A stretch of DNA of 64,000 nucleotides from Bacilli bacterium (GTDB taxonomy: Bacteria > Bacillota_I > Bacilli_A > RF39 > UBA660), in contig JAFXYF010000013.1 of the NCBI GenBank assembly GCA_017541885.1, positions 23,304 to 87,303 on the forward strand, given 5' to 3'. The notes under the pieces are model-generated. The model was not told the DNA's origin, did no database searches, and saw nothing but the letters and a program-made list of their open reading frames with translations. The first letter of the stretch is position 1, and each line of letters begins with the position of its first letter. Made by a program: the position numbers and the translations under genes. Below, in pieces: positions 8,714 through 17,743 of this stretch.

Positions 8714-9913
8714 CTATACCTCCATTCCATATGTATCAGGATGATTTGGATCAAATAATTCATTTGCCCACATTACTGTTATTAAGTCTTCTGTATCAGA
8801 TAGATTCTTAATATTATGAGTATATCCTGGAAGCATATGTACTGCTTCTATTTTGTCACCACTTACTTCAAATGAGATTACTTCATCTGAACCAACTTTT
8901 CTCTCTTCAATTAAAGCATGTCCAGATACTACCATAAAGAATTCCCATTTAGTATGATGCCAATGTTGTCCTTTTGTAATTCCAGGTTTACTTATATTAA
9001 CAGAGAATTGCCCACAGTTTTCTGTTTTTAATAATTCTGTAAAACTTCCTCTATCATCTTTATTCATTTTTAATTCAAACTTAACTTTTTCTTTTGGTAA
9101 ATAAGATAAATAAGTTGAATATAATTTCTTTGCGAATGAATTATTCTTTATTTCTGGCATTACTAATGTATTTGGTTGTTCTTTAAATACATTTAATAAT
9201 TCTACTATTTCACCTAATGTAACTTTATGAGTTGTAGGTATATAACAATATGCTCCATCTTTATCATCTATTGCAGTTACTCCATCAAAATGGCAATGAT
9301 GTTCTTTTCCTTCTAGAGCATCTAACATTTCTCTTACAACGTCATCTATATAACATAATTCTAATTCTGCATTAGGATCATTTACTTGCATTTCTAAATC
9401 ATTGGCAATATTGTTACAGAAAGTTGCTACTACACTATTGTAGTTTGGTCTACACCATTTACCAAATAAATTAGTAAAACGATATACTAGAACTTTACTA
9501 TTATTTTCTTTAGCATAATCGAAGAATAAGTTTTCTCCTTCTAGTTTACTTTTTCCATAATCGCTTTCTGCATATCTACCAATTAGAGTTGCTTGAATAG
9601 ATGAAGATAACATAACAGGACATTTATTATTATTCTTTTTTAATGTATCTAATAAAGTAGATGCAAAACCAAAGTTTCCTTCCATGAATTCTGCATTATC
9701 TTTTGGACGATTTACTCCAGCAAGATTAAATACAAAATCACAAGTCTTACAGTATTCATCTAATAATTTTGGATCTGTATCTTTATCATATTCATAGATT
9801 TCTTCTATTACTAATTCTGGTCTTGTACGATCTTTATTATCTTTTAGATTCTTTAGAGATTCTACTAAGTTTTGTCCTACAAAACCTTTAGCTCCTGTTA
9901 CTAATACTTTCAT
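8714..9913 (-). CDS. capF: CapF-like bifunctional reductase with C-terminal cupin
   Basis: 399 residues. The N-terminal extended short-chain dehydrogenase domain starts MKVLVTGAKGFVGQNL, the NAD(P)-binding glycine motif. The C-terminal cupin of about 110 residues contains QHWHHTKWEFFMVVSGHA, a histidine cluster for a metal ion. This two-domain layout is diagnostic of CapF, which in Staphylococcus first epimerises at C3 (cupin) and then reduces at C4 (dehydrogenase) the product of CapE. Ribosome site AGGAGGATAGT precedes ATG 9913. It starts 9 bases after capE. Lengths and order match the known trio. Confidence 0.93.
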   Translation of the reverse strand: MKVLVTGAKGFVGQNLVESLKNLKDNKDRTRPELVIEEIYEYDKDTDPKLLDEYCKTCDFVFNLAGVNRPKDNAEFMEGNFGFASTLLDTLKKNNNKCPVMLSSSIQATLIGRYAESDYGKSKLEGENLFFDYAKENNSKVLVYRFTNLFGKWCRPNYNSVVATFCNNIANDLEMQVNDPNAELELCYIDDVVREMLDALEGKEHHCHFDGVTAIDDKDGAYCYIPTTHKVTLGEIVELLNVFKEQPNTLVMPEIKNNSFAKKLYSTYLSYLPKEKVKFELKMNKDDRGSFTELLKTENCGQFSVNISKPGITKGQHWHHTKWEFFMVVSGHALIEERKVGSDEVISFEVSGDKIEAVHMLPGYTHNIKNLSDTEDLITVMWANELFDPNHPDTYGMEV

Positions 9914-9922
9914 ACTATCCTC

Positions 9923-10984
9923 CTACTTATGCTCTTCTTGCCATTTCTTTAATTCTTCTTGTACATAGTCTGTTGTTAAAATTTTTTCAACAGTTCCATC
10001 TACGTCTAGTCTGTTAGTATTATGAGATGTATATGACTCATCTGCCATTGTTTTAACATCTCCTTTTACTACGAATTTATCATAGTTAAGGTCACGAGAG
10101 TCAGCTGCAACTCTGTAGTAATGACCCATATCTTCACTTCTTAATCTCTCTTCTCTAGTCATTAATGTTTCATATAATTTTTCACCATGACGAGTTCCGA
10201 TAATATTAGTTCCTGTATCACCAAACAATTTTTGAACAGCTTTTGCTAAATCTCCAATTGTTGATGCATCAGATTTTTGAATAAATAAATCTCCAGGATT
10301 TCCATTTTCAAATGCAAATTGAACTAAGTCTACTGCTTCATCTAAGTTCATTAAGAAACGAGTCATGTTAGGATCTGTAATAGTGATTGGTCTTCCGTTT
10401 TTGATTTGATCAATAAATAATGGAATAACACTACCTCTTGAACACATAACATTACCATATCTTGTACAGCAAATTACTGGTCCTCCTCTTTGAGCAGAAA
10501 CTCTAGCATTTGCATAAATAACTTTTTCCATCATTGCTTTAGAAGTTCCCATTGCATTGATTGGGTAAGCTGCTTTATCAGTTGATAAACATACAACTCT
10601 TTTAACTCCTTCTTCCATTGCTGCATGAAGTACATTATCAGTTCCAATTACATTTGTTCTAACTGCTTCCATTGGATAGAATTCACAAGATGGAACTTGT
10701 TTTAATGCAGCAGCATGGAAAATATAATCTACTCCAACCATTGCGTCTTTAACACTTTGTAAGTTTCTAACATCACCAATATAGAATGTTACCTTACTTG
10801 CATATTCAGGATATTTAGCTTGTAATTCATGTCTCATATCATCTTGTTTTTTCTCATCTCTTGAAAAGATTCTTATTTCTCCAATATCACTTTTTAAGAA
10901 ATGTTTAAGTACTGTATTACCAAAAGATCCTGTACCTCCAGTAATCATTAAAGTCTTTCCTTTAAAAATACTTTTATCGCTCAT
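9923..10984 (-). CDS. capE: UDP-GlcNAc 4,6-dehydratase/5-epimerase, CapE-like
   Basis: 353 residues. MITGGTGSFGNTV is the NAD(P) motif of FlaA1/CapE-type dehydratases. Further on are STDKAAYPINAMGTSKAMME, where the usual active-site Tyr is replaced by Met as in CapE, and RYGNVMCSRGSVIP. The enzyme converts UDP-GlcNAc to the 4-keto-6-deoxy-L-sugar nucleotide, the first step to UDP-L-FucNAc. It is the first gene of a five-gene operon (capE, capF, capG, GT4, GT2) that ends at 4373. GAGGT lies about 6 bases before ATG 10984, and a near-consensus promoter lies at 11046-11074. Confidence 0.93.
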   Translation of the reverse strand: MSDKSIFKGKTLMITGGTGSFGNTVLKHFLKSDIGEIRIFSRDEKKQDDMRHELQAKYPEYASKVTFYIGDVRNLQSVKDAMVGVDYIFHAAALKQVPSCEFYPMEAVRTNVIGTDNVLHAAMEEGVKRVVCLSTDKAAYPINAMGTSKAMMEKVIYANARVSAQRGGPVICCTRYGNVMCSRGSVIPLFIDQIKNGRPITITDPNMTRFLMNLDEAVDLVQFAFENGNPGDLFIQKSDASTIGDLAKAVQKLFGDTGTNIIGTRHGEKLYETLMTREERLRSEDMGHYYRVAADSRDLNYDKFVVKGDVKTMADESYTSHNTNRLDVDGTVEKILTTDYVQEELKKWQEEHK

Positions 10985-11045
10985 TTTTTTACCTCTTTCC
11001 TCAAAAAAAATAATACTATTTCATTTTTTATAATAGTTCTATTTT

Positions 11046-11074
11046 ATTTTAGCATAATAAGTATGTAATGTAAA
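11046..11074 (-). promoter_or_regulatory. promoter of the capE operon
   Basis: TTTACA (11069-11074), 17-base spacer, then TGC-TAAAAT (11046-11051) on the minus strand: a good -35 and an extended -10. The leader would be about 55 bases. Confidence 0.75.
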
Positions 11075-11097
11075 ACAAATAGGCGTTTTTTTATAAG

Positions 11098-11124
11098 AAA
11101 AAAAGACTATTTTTATAGTCTTTT
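11098..11124 (-). terminator. intrinsic terminator of the ABC exporter operon
   Basis: Ten-bp stem (11101-11110 with 11115-11124), 4-base loop, T-run on the minus strand. The TAA stop (11125-11123) overlaps the stem base. Confidence 0.85.
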
Positions 11125-11896
11125 ATAATTCTTCTACAAATGTTTTTTCTAGTTTTTTGAATAATAGATATCCAAATACTAAGATTACTACACTTAATAA
11201 TCCCCAAACTTCTAACCAGAATAAATCAGGAGTTTGATGGTAGTATAATGCAGAACGATATGACTCTACTATTACTGCCATTGGGTTAACATGCATTGCC
11301 CATTGGAATTTTTCTGGTAACATTGTTGATAAATAAACAATTGGTGTTGCGTAGAATCCTAAAGTCATTCCGATTTGTACGAAATGAGCTACATCGTTTA
11401 CAAATACTGTAATACTAGATAGGATAAAGTTTATACCTAATGTTAGTAAGAATTGAATTAATACAATTAATGGGAAATATAGGAAATGAATTGTAAATCC
11501 TACTCCACTTACTAATATAAATAAGAACATTATCAAGCATGTAATTAAAAAGTTTATTAATTGAGAAATTGTTACTGATAGAGGAATAATTTCTCTTGGG
11601 AAATATACTTTCTTTAGGATTGCTCCATTAAGGTTAATACAACTTGTTCCTGAAATAACTGCTGTTGTGAAGAAATTCCAAGGAATTAAAGCAACTATCA
11701 TAAAGATTGTATAGTTTTCTACTTCTACTCTTAAGATATATGGGAATACAAAGGCATATACTGCTAGCATTAATAATGGATTTAAGAATGTCCATATTAC
11801 TCCTAACCATGATCCTTTATATTTACCTCTTATCTCTTTTTTAACATTTGTTTTTAGAAGTTCTCGATACTTATATAATTCACTAAATACGTTCAT
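11123..11896 (-). CDS. ABC-2 polysaccharide/teichoic acid exporter, permease (TagG/RfbA-like)
   Basis: 257 residues from ATG 11896 (MNVFSELYKY), preceded by GGGTGATT. The short amphipathic start EIRGKYKGSWLGVIWTFLNP is the ABC-2 polysaccharide-exporter signature. Six membrane segments follow, with the usual YFPREIIPLS loop. The permease forms the membrane pore that moves a finished lipid-linked wall or capsule polymer across the membrane with the ATPase of the next gene upstream. The pair is one operon placed beside the capEFG operon, so the likely cargo is the FucNAc-containing polymer (inference). Confidence 0.88.
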   Translation of the reverse strand: MNVFSELYKYRELLKTNVKKEIRGKYKGSWLGVIWTFLNPLLMLAVYAFVFPYILRVEVENYTIFMIVALIPWNFFTTAVISGTSCINLNGAILKKVYFPREIIPLSVTISQLINFLITCLIMFLFILVSGVGFTIHFLYFPLIVLIQFLLTLGINFILSSITVFVNDVAHFVQIGMTLGFYATPIVYLSTMLPEKFQWAMHVNPMAVIVESYRSALYYHQTPDLFWLEVWGLLSVVILVFGYLLFKKLEKTFVEEL

Positions 11897-11901
11897 CTTA
11901 A

Positions 11902-12645
11902 TCACCCACACACTTTAGAATATTCGTCTAGAACTTCTTCTACCTTTCCGTCTTTTCTAACTTCACCTTCGTATAGCCAAACTGCTCTATCACAGAATTG
12001 TCTTACTTGATTCATATCATGAGTAACTATTACAATTGTTTTTCCTGCAGCTTTTAATTCTTTTAATTTCTTAAAACATTTTTCTTGGAAGTGATGATCT
12101 CCTACTGCTAAGATTTCATCAATTAATAGAATATCTGCTTGAACATTAATAGCTACTGAGAAAGCTAGTCTCATATACATTCCAGAAGAATATGTTCTTA
12201 CTGGATTATCAATAAATTCTTTTAATTCAGAGAACTCTATAATTTCATTAATTTTAGAATCAATTTCTTTTCTTGTTAGGCCAAAGATTGATGCATTAAA
12301 GTAGATATTTTCTCTACCTGTAAAATCATCATGGAATCCTGCACCTAACTCAAGTAATGAAGTTAATTTACCAACTGTAGTAATTCTTCCTTTATTTGGA
12401 TAAATGATTTTAGTCATTAATTTTAATAAAGTTGATTTACCACTACCATTAGTACCAATTAAAGCTACGCTTTCACCTTGTTTAACTTCTAAATTAATAT
12501 CTTTTAAAACATGTAGTATATGATTTTTTTCTCTATTCTTTCTAGAAAAGAATAATAGCTTTTCTTTAAGAGTATGAGCTTTATCATAGTATAGTTTAAA
12601 ATCTTTAGATACATGTGATACTTTTATTGCTACATCTTTTTCCAC
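11902..12645 (-). CDS. ABC-2 polysaccharide/teichoic acid exporter, ATPase (TagH/RfbB-like)
   Basis: 247 residues with a GTG start at 12645; GAGGTATTAGT fixes this start. Walker A GTNGSGKST is at about 64-72. The signature YSSGMYMRLAFS replaces LSGGQ, as is typical of O-antigen/teichoic acid exporters, and Walker B ILLIDEILAVGD follows. The protein ends just after the nucleotide-binding domain, so it lacks the C-terminal sugar-sensing extension found in some TagH and Wzt proteins. That suggests export is not gated by recognition of a polymer end cap. It drives the permease encoded 5 bases downstream. Confidence 0.9.
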   Translation of the reverse strand: MEKDVAIKVSHVSKDFKLYYDKAHTLKEKLLFFSRKNREKNHILHVLKDINLEVKQGESVALIGTNGSGKSTLLKLMTKIIYPNKGRITTVGKLTSLLELGAGFHDDFTGRENIYFNASIFGLTRKEIDSKINEIIEFSELKEFIDNPVRTYSSGMYMRLAFSVAINVQADILLIDEILAVGDHHFQEKCFKKLKELKAAGKTIVIVTHDMNQVRQFCDRAVWLYEGEVRKDGKVEEVLDEYSKVCG

Positions 12646-12685
12646 ACTAATACCTCTTTTCGCATTTCAATAATTGTACATTCCT

Positions 12686-12714
12686 ATTATAACAATTTTT
12701 AACTTACTTGTAAA
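12686..12714 (-). promoter_or_regulatory. promoter of the ABC exporter operon
   Basis: TTTACA (12709-12714), 17-base spacer, TGT-TATAAT (12686-12691) on the minus strand; near-consensus with extended -10. The -35 ends 3 bases from the upstream terminator stem. Confidence 0.78.
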
Positions 12715-12740
12715 ACAAAAGAAAGCATTTGCTTTCTTTT
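12715..12740 (-). terminator. intrinsic terminator of the 18706-12739 operon
   Basis: Ten-bp stem (12717-12726 with 12731-12740), ATTT loop. The TAA stop (12741-12739) overlaps the stem base. The T-run is short and interrupted. Confidence 0.78.
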
Positions 12741-13404
12741 ATTTATAAATATATTTCATTAGGATTTCTGTTATTTTTGCATATCCTAGTCCATTTGGAT
12801 GTAAGCCATCATCAGTATAAGCTTCATCAAATAATCCATCTGTTCCAGTTAATTGATTATAGGCATCAATATATTCTACTCCATCAGTTTCAGCACAATA
12901 TTTCTTTAAATATGAATTGATAATTTTTATTTCTGAAATATGTCTTTCATTTACTCCAGGATGACTATTATTAACTGGGTATATAGAAATAATATATACT
13001 TCACTTTGACTTCTATTTTTTCTTACACCTTCAGCAATCTTTTCTATATTTCTAGCAACTTCTTTATTTAATTCTTCACTATCTTCCCATTCAATATCAT
13101 TTGTTCCGACATGAATAAATACTTTAGTTGGATTATATCTATAGATTCGCTTTTCCATATCTTTTAGGATGTCTGTAGTTTTATTTCCACAAACTCCACT
13201 ATTTACAATTGGAAAATCACTAAAGATTTTATCTGTTGGATACCAATCAAAGATAGAGTCTCCTACAAATACAATATTTTCATTTTGATATATATTAGTT
13301 GTTTTTGCTTGAACTTCTCCTAAGTTCATTGCCATAATCTTATTTGTACAAGTCATGATTAATAATGCTAGTATCACAACTCCTATTACGATTGTTTTTT
13401 TCAC
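12739..13404 (-). CDS. membrane-anchored or secreted SGNH/GDSL-family esterase
   Basis: 221 residues with a GTG start at 13404 after AGGAGAATAAACT. A signal anchor covers about 4-20. The SGNH blocks are all present: FVGDSIFDW with catalytic Ser50, VNSGVCGN with the oxyanion glycine, HVGTNDIEW with the oxyanion asparagine, and DDGLHPNG with Asp199 and His202. Outer SGNH enzymes next to OatA-type acyltransferases often remove or transfer O-acetyl groups on wall sugars. Here the upstream neighbour in the operon carries an acyltransferase-3 domain, so a role in acyl modification of the envelope glycan is likely (inference). A lipid esterase cannot be excluded. Confidence 0.85.
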   Translation of the reverse strand: MKKTIVIGVVILALLIMTCTNKIMAMNLGEVQAKTTNIYQNENIVFVGDSIFDWYPTDKIFSDFPIVNSGVCGNKTTDILKDMEKRIYRYNPTKVFIHVGTNDIEWEDSEELNKEVARNIEKIAEGVRKNRSQSEVYIISIYPVNNSHPGVNERHISEIKIINSYLKKYCAETDGVEYIDAYNQLTGTDGLFDEAYTDDGLHPNGLGYAKITEILMKYIYK

Positions 13405-13415
13405 AGTTTATTCTC

Positions 13416-15896
13416 CTAACTTTTTCTTTGTTTTCTATAGTTAGTAAGTGCACATAATCCAATATAAGCATTTACTAGGAATAATGGAATAAAGTTTACT
13501 AAATATCTTGATCTTGTTTCCCATATTAATAAGAATAAGAATATACCGAATGTTGTGATATATAGAAGCAAGCTAAATTCTTTTAATTCTTTTGGAAGAT
13601 ATTTTCGATAACTAATTCCAAAGATCATTAACAATAATAGAATGAACCACTCTCCATTAGAAATACTCCAATAGATTATATCTTCTCCTTTAGAAGATGA
13701 TACTAGTTTTGTATATTTTTCATGTACTGGTTCTCTTACTAGTTTTACTCTTGAATAGAATGTTCCATCTGTCCATGTGTATGCAATCTTTCTATTATAG
13801 AATGATAATACTTCATTATTCTTTGTCATTTCTTTAATTCTATTTTTAAGATTTTTCTTTACGACATTAATCTTAGTATCTTCTCCAACATAAGAGTTTA
13901 TCTCTTTATATCTTTTTTCTGAATACTCTCCATTATTTTCCATTCCTATTAGAATATAATGAAGTGTTGGGATACGATACTTATTAATTGATTCTTTATC
14001 AAAGAAATGATTTATGAATACTTTTTGTCCAATTAATGGTATTACTACTAACATAATAATTAGTGGAACAAAGATATATTTGTTTACTTTCTTGTTCTCT
14101 ACTATTATTAAATAAATTAGTATGGCTATTAATAAAATTAATGTTGTTGGTTTTATTAATGAGCCGATTCCTATCATTGACCCTGATACCATTATATAAC
14201 TAATTTTTTGTTTTAGGAAGAAATATTTATACAAATAATAAATTGGTACAATGATAAATGGTAAAGATATAGTATCTGTATAAAATATTGGAATATAGAA
14301 TACTAAAGGTGATAAGAATAATGCTAGTATCATGAATGAGAAACTATACTTTTCATTTATTAGTTTTATTAATTTATAAGTATATAATAATGCTACATCT
14401 ATCATGATAATATTTAGTATAATTCCTACTTCTATGAAATGACTCTTTATTCCAATTAAATATACTAACTTAAATAATATATCTAGAAGTGCTGCAAACA
14501 TAATATTGTTATCACAGACATAAAGATATGCTGAACCAAAAATTGGATGAGAAGATTTGGCGAAATCTACTGCTATATTAAATACTTGTCCAAAGTCCCA
14601 TGATGGTTTAACCATAAACATATAAGCTATTCCTATTTGGAATAGAATATATAAAACTATTAAAATTATATTTATTACTTTATTTGTTTTTACTTTTTTT
14701 AATAGGAAATATAAACTTACTAAAATAATAATTGAAATAATTGTAGTTAAATAATTTAACTTAATAAAATGATATGGATTTATTATTAAATTTATTACTA
14801 TTAATACTAATAATAAAAACATTACTATCATAAATACTTTTATTAAGAATTTTGATATTTTATCAAAGTTCTTTTTTATTAATTCTTTTAGTGTTACCCA
14901 AATCTTACTAAAGATAAATGATAATACTGATACTGATATCCATAGTAGAATTATTACTCCTAGATCTTTATATATGTTTTCATTTTGTATTGTTTTAGAA
15001 AAGATATTATAAATAATATTTTGGAATAATACATGAACTAGATAAACATAGAATACTAAGTTAGCACTTTTTTCTACAAAGTTATCTATAATTTTTGGTA
15101 GATTAAATTTCTTATTTTTAAAAAATAAGAATACTAACATAGTAGGAGCAACAACGAATATTGATAATGAGTTTAAGAAGACATCTATTAGAGTAGTTCT
15201 TGATACTATAAGTGTACATATTGGAATCATTATTATAGATATGATACTTGTAATTAATAATCTTTTAGATATCTTATAATCATACTTATATAAGTAATAA
15301 CCTAAGAATAGATAATTAGTATAACCTATTAAATTAGGTAATAAGAAATTACTCATTAGAGAATAACCAAATACTGTAGTTATTGCTTGGATACCTAAGA
15401 ATGTATTACACATTATAAATATTAAAGCTATTAGTGTTTTTAATTCTTTTTGTTTTAAATTTAAGACTAATTTCTTTAAGAATGGAATAAACAAATAAAT
15501 AGTAATTATTACTGGCATAAACCATAGATGATACTCTGTATTAGAACTTGTTATTTGTCTTACCATTTCAAAAATACTTAGTGTTGTTGTTTTAGTTATT
15601 ACATGATAAATATAATAAACAAACGAAAAGAAGAGAAATGGTACTATTAGACGCATTACTCTTTTTTTGAAATATGTAAAATAGTCTTCATCTTTTTTAT
15701 TAAATAGTAAAATACCAGTCATCATAAAGAAGATTGGTACTCCTACTCTAGTAAATGAACTTAGGAGAGTCATAAGTAGAAATGACTTTGTATATCCAAA
15801 ATATTTATAACAAAATATTCCTAATACATGTAAAAGAATAATCATTAGTATAGAAAATATTCTTAATTCATCAAGATATTTTATTCTTTTATTCAT
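13416..15896 (-). CDS. fusion of an acyltransferase-3 domain with a GT-C (ArnT/PMT-like) membrane glycosyltransferase
   Basis: 826 residues, starting at ATG 15896 (MNKRIKYLDELRI) after GGAGGAGAGG; the TTG at 15917 lies before that site. Residues 1 to about 350 form an OatA-like acyltransferase-3 domain with about ten membrane segments: the RxxxYLDELR start, ILLHVLG with the conserved His, and FFMMTGILLF. From about 370 a second membrane domain follows, with PSWDFGQVFN and DTISLPFIIVP acidic loops and a Lys/Arg-rich outer stretch near 650-720. This looks like a GT-C enzyme using a polyprenyl-phosphate sugar. The protein may acylate and glycosylate the same polymer. The second assignment is weaker than the first. 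Confidence 0.75.
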   Translation of the reverse strand: MNKRIKYLDELRIFSILMIILLHVLGIFCYKYFGYTKSFLLMTLLSSFTRVGVPIFFMMTGILLFNKKDEDYFTYFKKRVMRLIVPFLFFSFVYYIYHVITKTTTLSIFEMVRQITSSNTEYHLWFMPVIITIYLFIPFLKKLVLNLKQKELKTLIALIFIMCNTFLGIQAITTVFGYSLMSNFLLPNLIGYTNYLFLGYYLYKYDYKISKRLLITSIISIIMIPICTLIVSRTTLIDVFLNSLSIFVVAPTMLVFLFFKNKKFNLPKIIDNFVEKSANLVFYVYLVHVLFQNIIYNIFSKTIQNENIYKDLGVIILLWISVSVLSFIFSKIWVTLKELIKKNFDKISKFLIKVFMIVMFLLLVLIVINLIINPYHFIKLNYLTTIISIIILVSLYFLLKKVKTNKVINIILIVLYILFQIGIAYMFMVKPSWDFGQVFNIAVDFAKSSHPIFGSAYLYVCDNNIMFAALLDILFKLVYLIGIKSHFIEVGIILNIIMIDVALLYTYKLIKLINEKYSFSFMILALFLSPLVFYIPIFYTDTISLPFIIVPIYYLYKYFFLKQKISYIMVSGSMIGIGSLIKPTTLILLIAILIYLIIVENKKVNKYIFVPLIIMLVVIPLIGQKVFINHFFDKESINKYRIPTLHYILIGMENNGEYSEKRYKEINSYVGEDTKINVVKKNLKNRIKEMTKNNEVLSFYNRKIAYTWTDGTFYSRVKLVREPVHEKYTKLVSSSKGEDIIYWSISNGEWFILLLLMIFGISYRKYLPKELKEFSLLLYITTFGIFLFLLIWETRSRYLVNFIPLFLVNAYIGLCALTNYRKQRKS

Positions 15897-15918
15897 ATAA
15901 CCTCTCCTCCCTATCAAT

Positions 15919-16857
15919 TTATTTATATAGTTTACAATAAATCTTTGTTAATAATTTATTTTTTTCTATTGTTCTTCTTAAGAATCCTCTATTTTCATAA
16001 TAGTAATTCTTTTTATAATCAGGTACTTCTTTCTTTAAATATGCAAATGCTTCATCAATGAATTCCATACCTACTCTTTTATCTTTTTGTACTCTTTGTT
16101 GAATTGTATAGTTTGTTACTATTCTTACTGTTAAACGATTTATTTTATCTTTTAACTCAGGTGTATCTTTTGTTAATTTACGAATCTTATCTATTATTTT
16201 TAAGATATCAAAACAACGTCTATCTCTTACTGTTGTTTCACTATTACCATGAATTAAATAATAATTTAGACATTCATTTACTTTACCTATTTTATTTGCT
16301 TTTAGATATGCTTCTATTACAAAAGGTGCATCTTCATATTTTAAGTTTTCAACAAATCTAATTTTATTTTTAATTAATAAATCTCTTTTATAAATCTTTG
16401 CCCAAGGACATAGATATTCTGTAATTATATCTGGATTTTCTATTAAAGTAGAATCTTCAAAATCAGAAGTTCTTATTTCTTCAATATTACCATTATCATA
16501 TTCTTTATAGAAATCACATACTACTACATCTAAATTATTATTTTCTGCTTTATTAAACATTTCTTCACAAGCATTTTTTGCTAGATAGTCATCACTATCT
16601 AAGAACATAATGTATTTAGAAGTTGCTTTTTCTATTCCGAAGTTTCTAGTTTTACCTATTCCTTGATTTTTATTTTTAAAATATTTTATTCTTTTATCTT
16701 TATATTTTTTTACAAGATCTTCTGTACTATCAGTTGATCCATCATTAACAATAATAAACTCTAATTCTTTTTTAGTTTGATTAATTAATGAATCTAAACA
16801 TTTTTCAATATATTTTTCTGCATTATAAGCTGGTACTATGATACTAATATCACTCAT
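15919..16857 (-). CDS. GT2-family glycosyltransferase (EpsE-like)
   Basis: 312 residues. A single GT-A domain covers about 1-220: IIVPAYNAEKYIEKCLDSL, FIIVNDGSTDSTEDL, GIGKTRNFGI and the metal site MFLDSDDYL. A basic C-terminal tail contains no membrane segment, so it should work at the inner face of the membrane. It starts 12 bases after the UbiA-like gene stop, with AGGAGTG before ATG 16857. The family covers many wall and capsule glycosyltransferases; donor and acceptor cannot be read from sequence. Its operon places it with the prenyl-phosphate sugar genes. Confidence 0.87.
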   Translation of the reverse strand: MSDISIIVPAYNAEKYIEKCLDSLINQTKKELEFIIVNDGSTDSTEDLVKKYKDKRIKYFKNKNQGIGKTRNFGIEKATSKYIMFLDSDDYLAKNACEEMFNKAENNNLDVVVCDFYKEYDNGNIEEIRTSDFEDSTLIENPDIITEYLCPWAKIYKRDLLIKNKIRFVENLKYEDAPFVIEAYLKANKIGKVNECLNYYLIHGNSETTVRDRRCFDILKIIDKIRKLTKDTPELKDKINRLTVRIVTNYTIQQRVQKDKRVGMEFIDEAFAYLKKEVPDYKKNYYYENRGFLRRTIEKNKLLTKIYCKLYK

Positions 16858-16869
16858 AATTTCACTCCT

Positions 16870-17742
16870 TTATAGTACATAAATTATTGTAATCATACTT
16901 ATCATATATAAGATTATACATATTATTAATTTCTTATCTGATAGAATTACATCTATTGGATCTCCATATGAATTACCTTCTATATTTAAGCTATATAATT
17001 GAAGAATTACCATTAATAATGGAATTGTCCAGAATATATAACTATTTCCAATATGCTCTATTGTAGTTGGATCTATACACCATAAGATGTATGAAACAAT
17101 TGCTAGAGAAAATGCTACATACATATTTTTATCTAAGAATTCTTTATTATATAGTGTTAAAGATGTTCTAGACTTATCTCCATTTTTCATTATTTCATTT
17201 CTTCTTTTACCAAAAGCTAAATAGAATGATCCAAAGATTATCATTAAGTATAGGTATTTAGATACTTCTACATTAATTACTAATCCTCCATAAATAACTC
17301 TTAATATAAATCCTGTAACGATAACTACTACATCGATTATTGGAATATCTTTTAGTTTTTTACTATAGGCTATATTCATTACTAAATAGATTATTGGTAT
17401 TAATAATACCCAAATACTTTCAATACTTTTTGAGATTATTCCTAAAAGAATTCCTAATACTATTAGTAGAATTCCTCTTATTAGTTTTGCTTCTTTAATA
17501 GATACTTTTCCACTTGCTAGAGGTCTATTCTTTTTTATTGGATGTAATTTATCTTTATCAATATCTGCTATATCATTTGTTACATAGACAATACTTGAAG
17601 TAAATGAAAAGATAAAGAATGCTAAAACACTTGTTAATAACATTTCTTTATTTAAAATATTTAAACTAAAGAAGATTGGTAAAAATACTAAACCATTTTT
17701 TAACCAATGTTTTACTCTGATTAATTTTAAATAATTCTTCAT
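16870..17742 (-). CDS. UbiA-family prenyltransferase, decaprenyl-phosphate phosphoribosyltransferase-like
   Basis: 290 residues with about nine membrane segments. The first acidic motif NDIADIDKDKLHPIKKNRPL and the second part AYSKKLKDIPIIDVVVIVTG match the DPPR-synthase branch of UbiA rather than quinone enzymes. That branch transfers phosphoribose from PRPP to a polyprenyl phosphate. In mycobacteria this is the first step to the arabinofuranose donor of the cell wall. A HAD phosphatase at 21434, two DPM1-like enzymes and several GT-C proteins nearby would fit a polyprenyl-phosphate pentose route. No DprE1/DprE2 epimerase pair is in the window, so ribose may be the end product (inference). 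Confidence 0.82.
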   Translation of the reverse strand: MKNYLKLIRVKHWLKNGLVFLPIFFSLNILNKEMLLTSVLAFFIFSFTSSIVYVTNDIADIDKDKLHPIKKNRPLASGKVSIKEAKLIRGILLIVLGILLGIISKSIESIWVLLIPIIYLVMNIAYSKKLKDIPIIDVVVIVTGFILRVIYGGLVINVEVSKYLYLMIIFGSFYLAFGKRRNEIMKNGDKSRTSLTLYNKEFLDKNMYVAFSLAIVSYILWCIDPTTIEHIGNSYIFWTIPLLMVILQLYSLNIEGNSYGDPIDVILSDKKLIICIILYMISMITIIYVL

Positions 17743-17743
17743 A

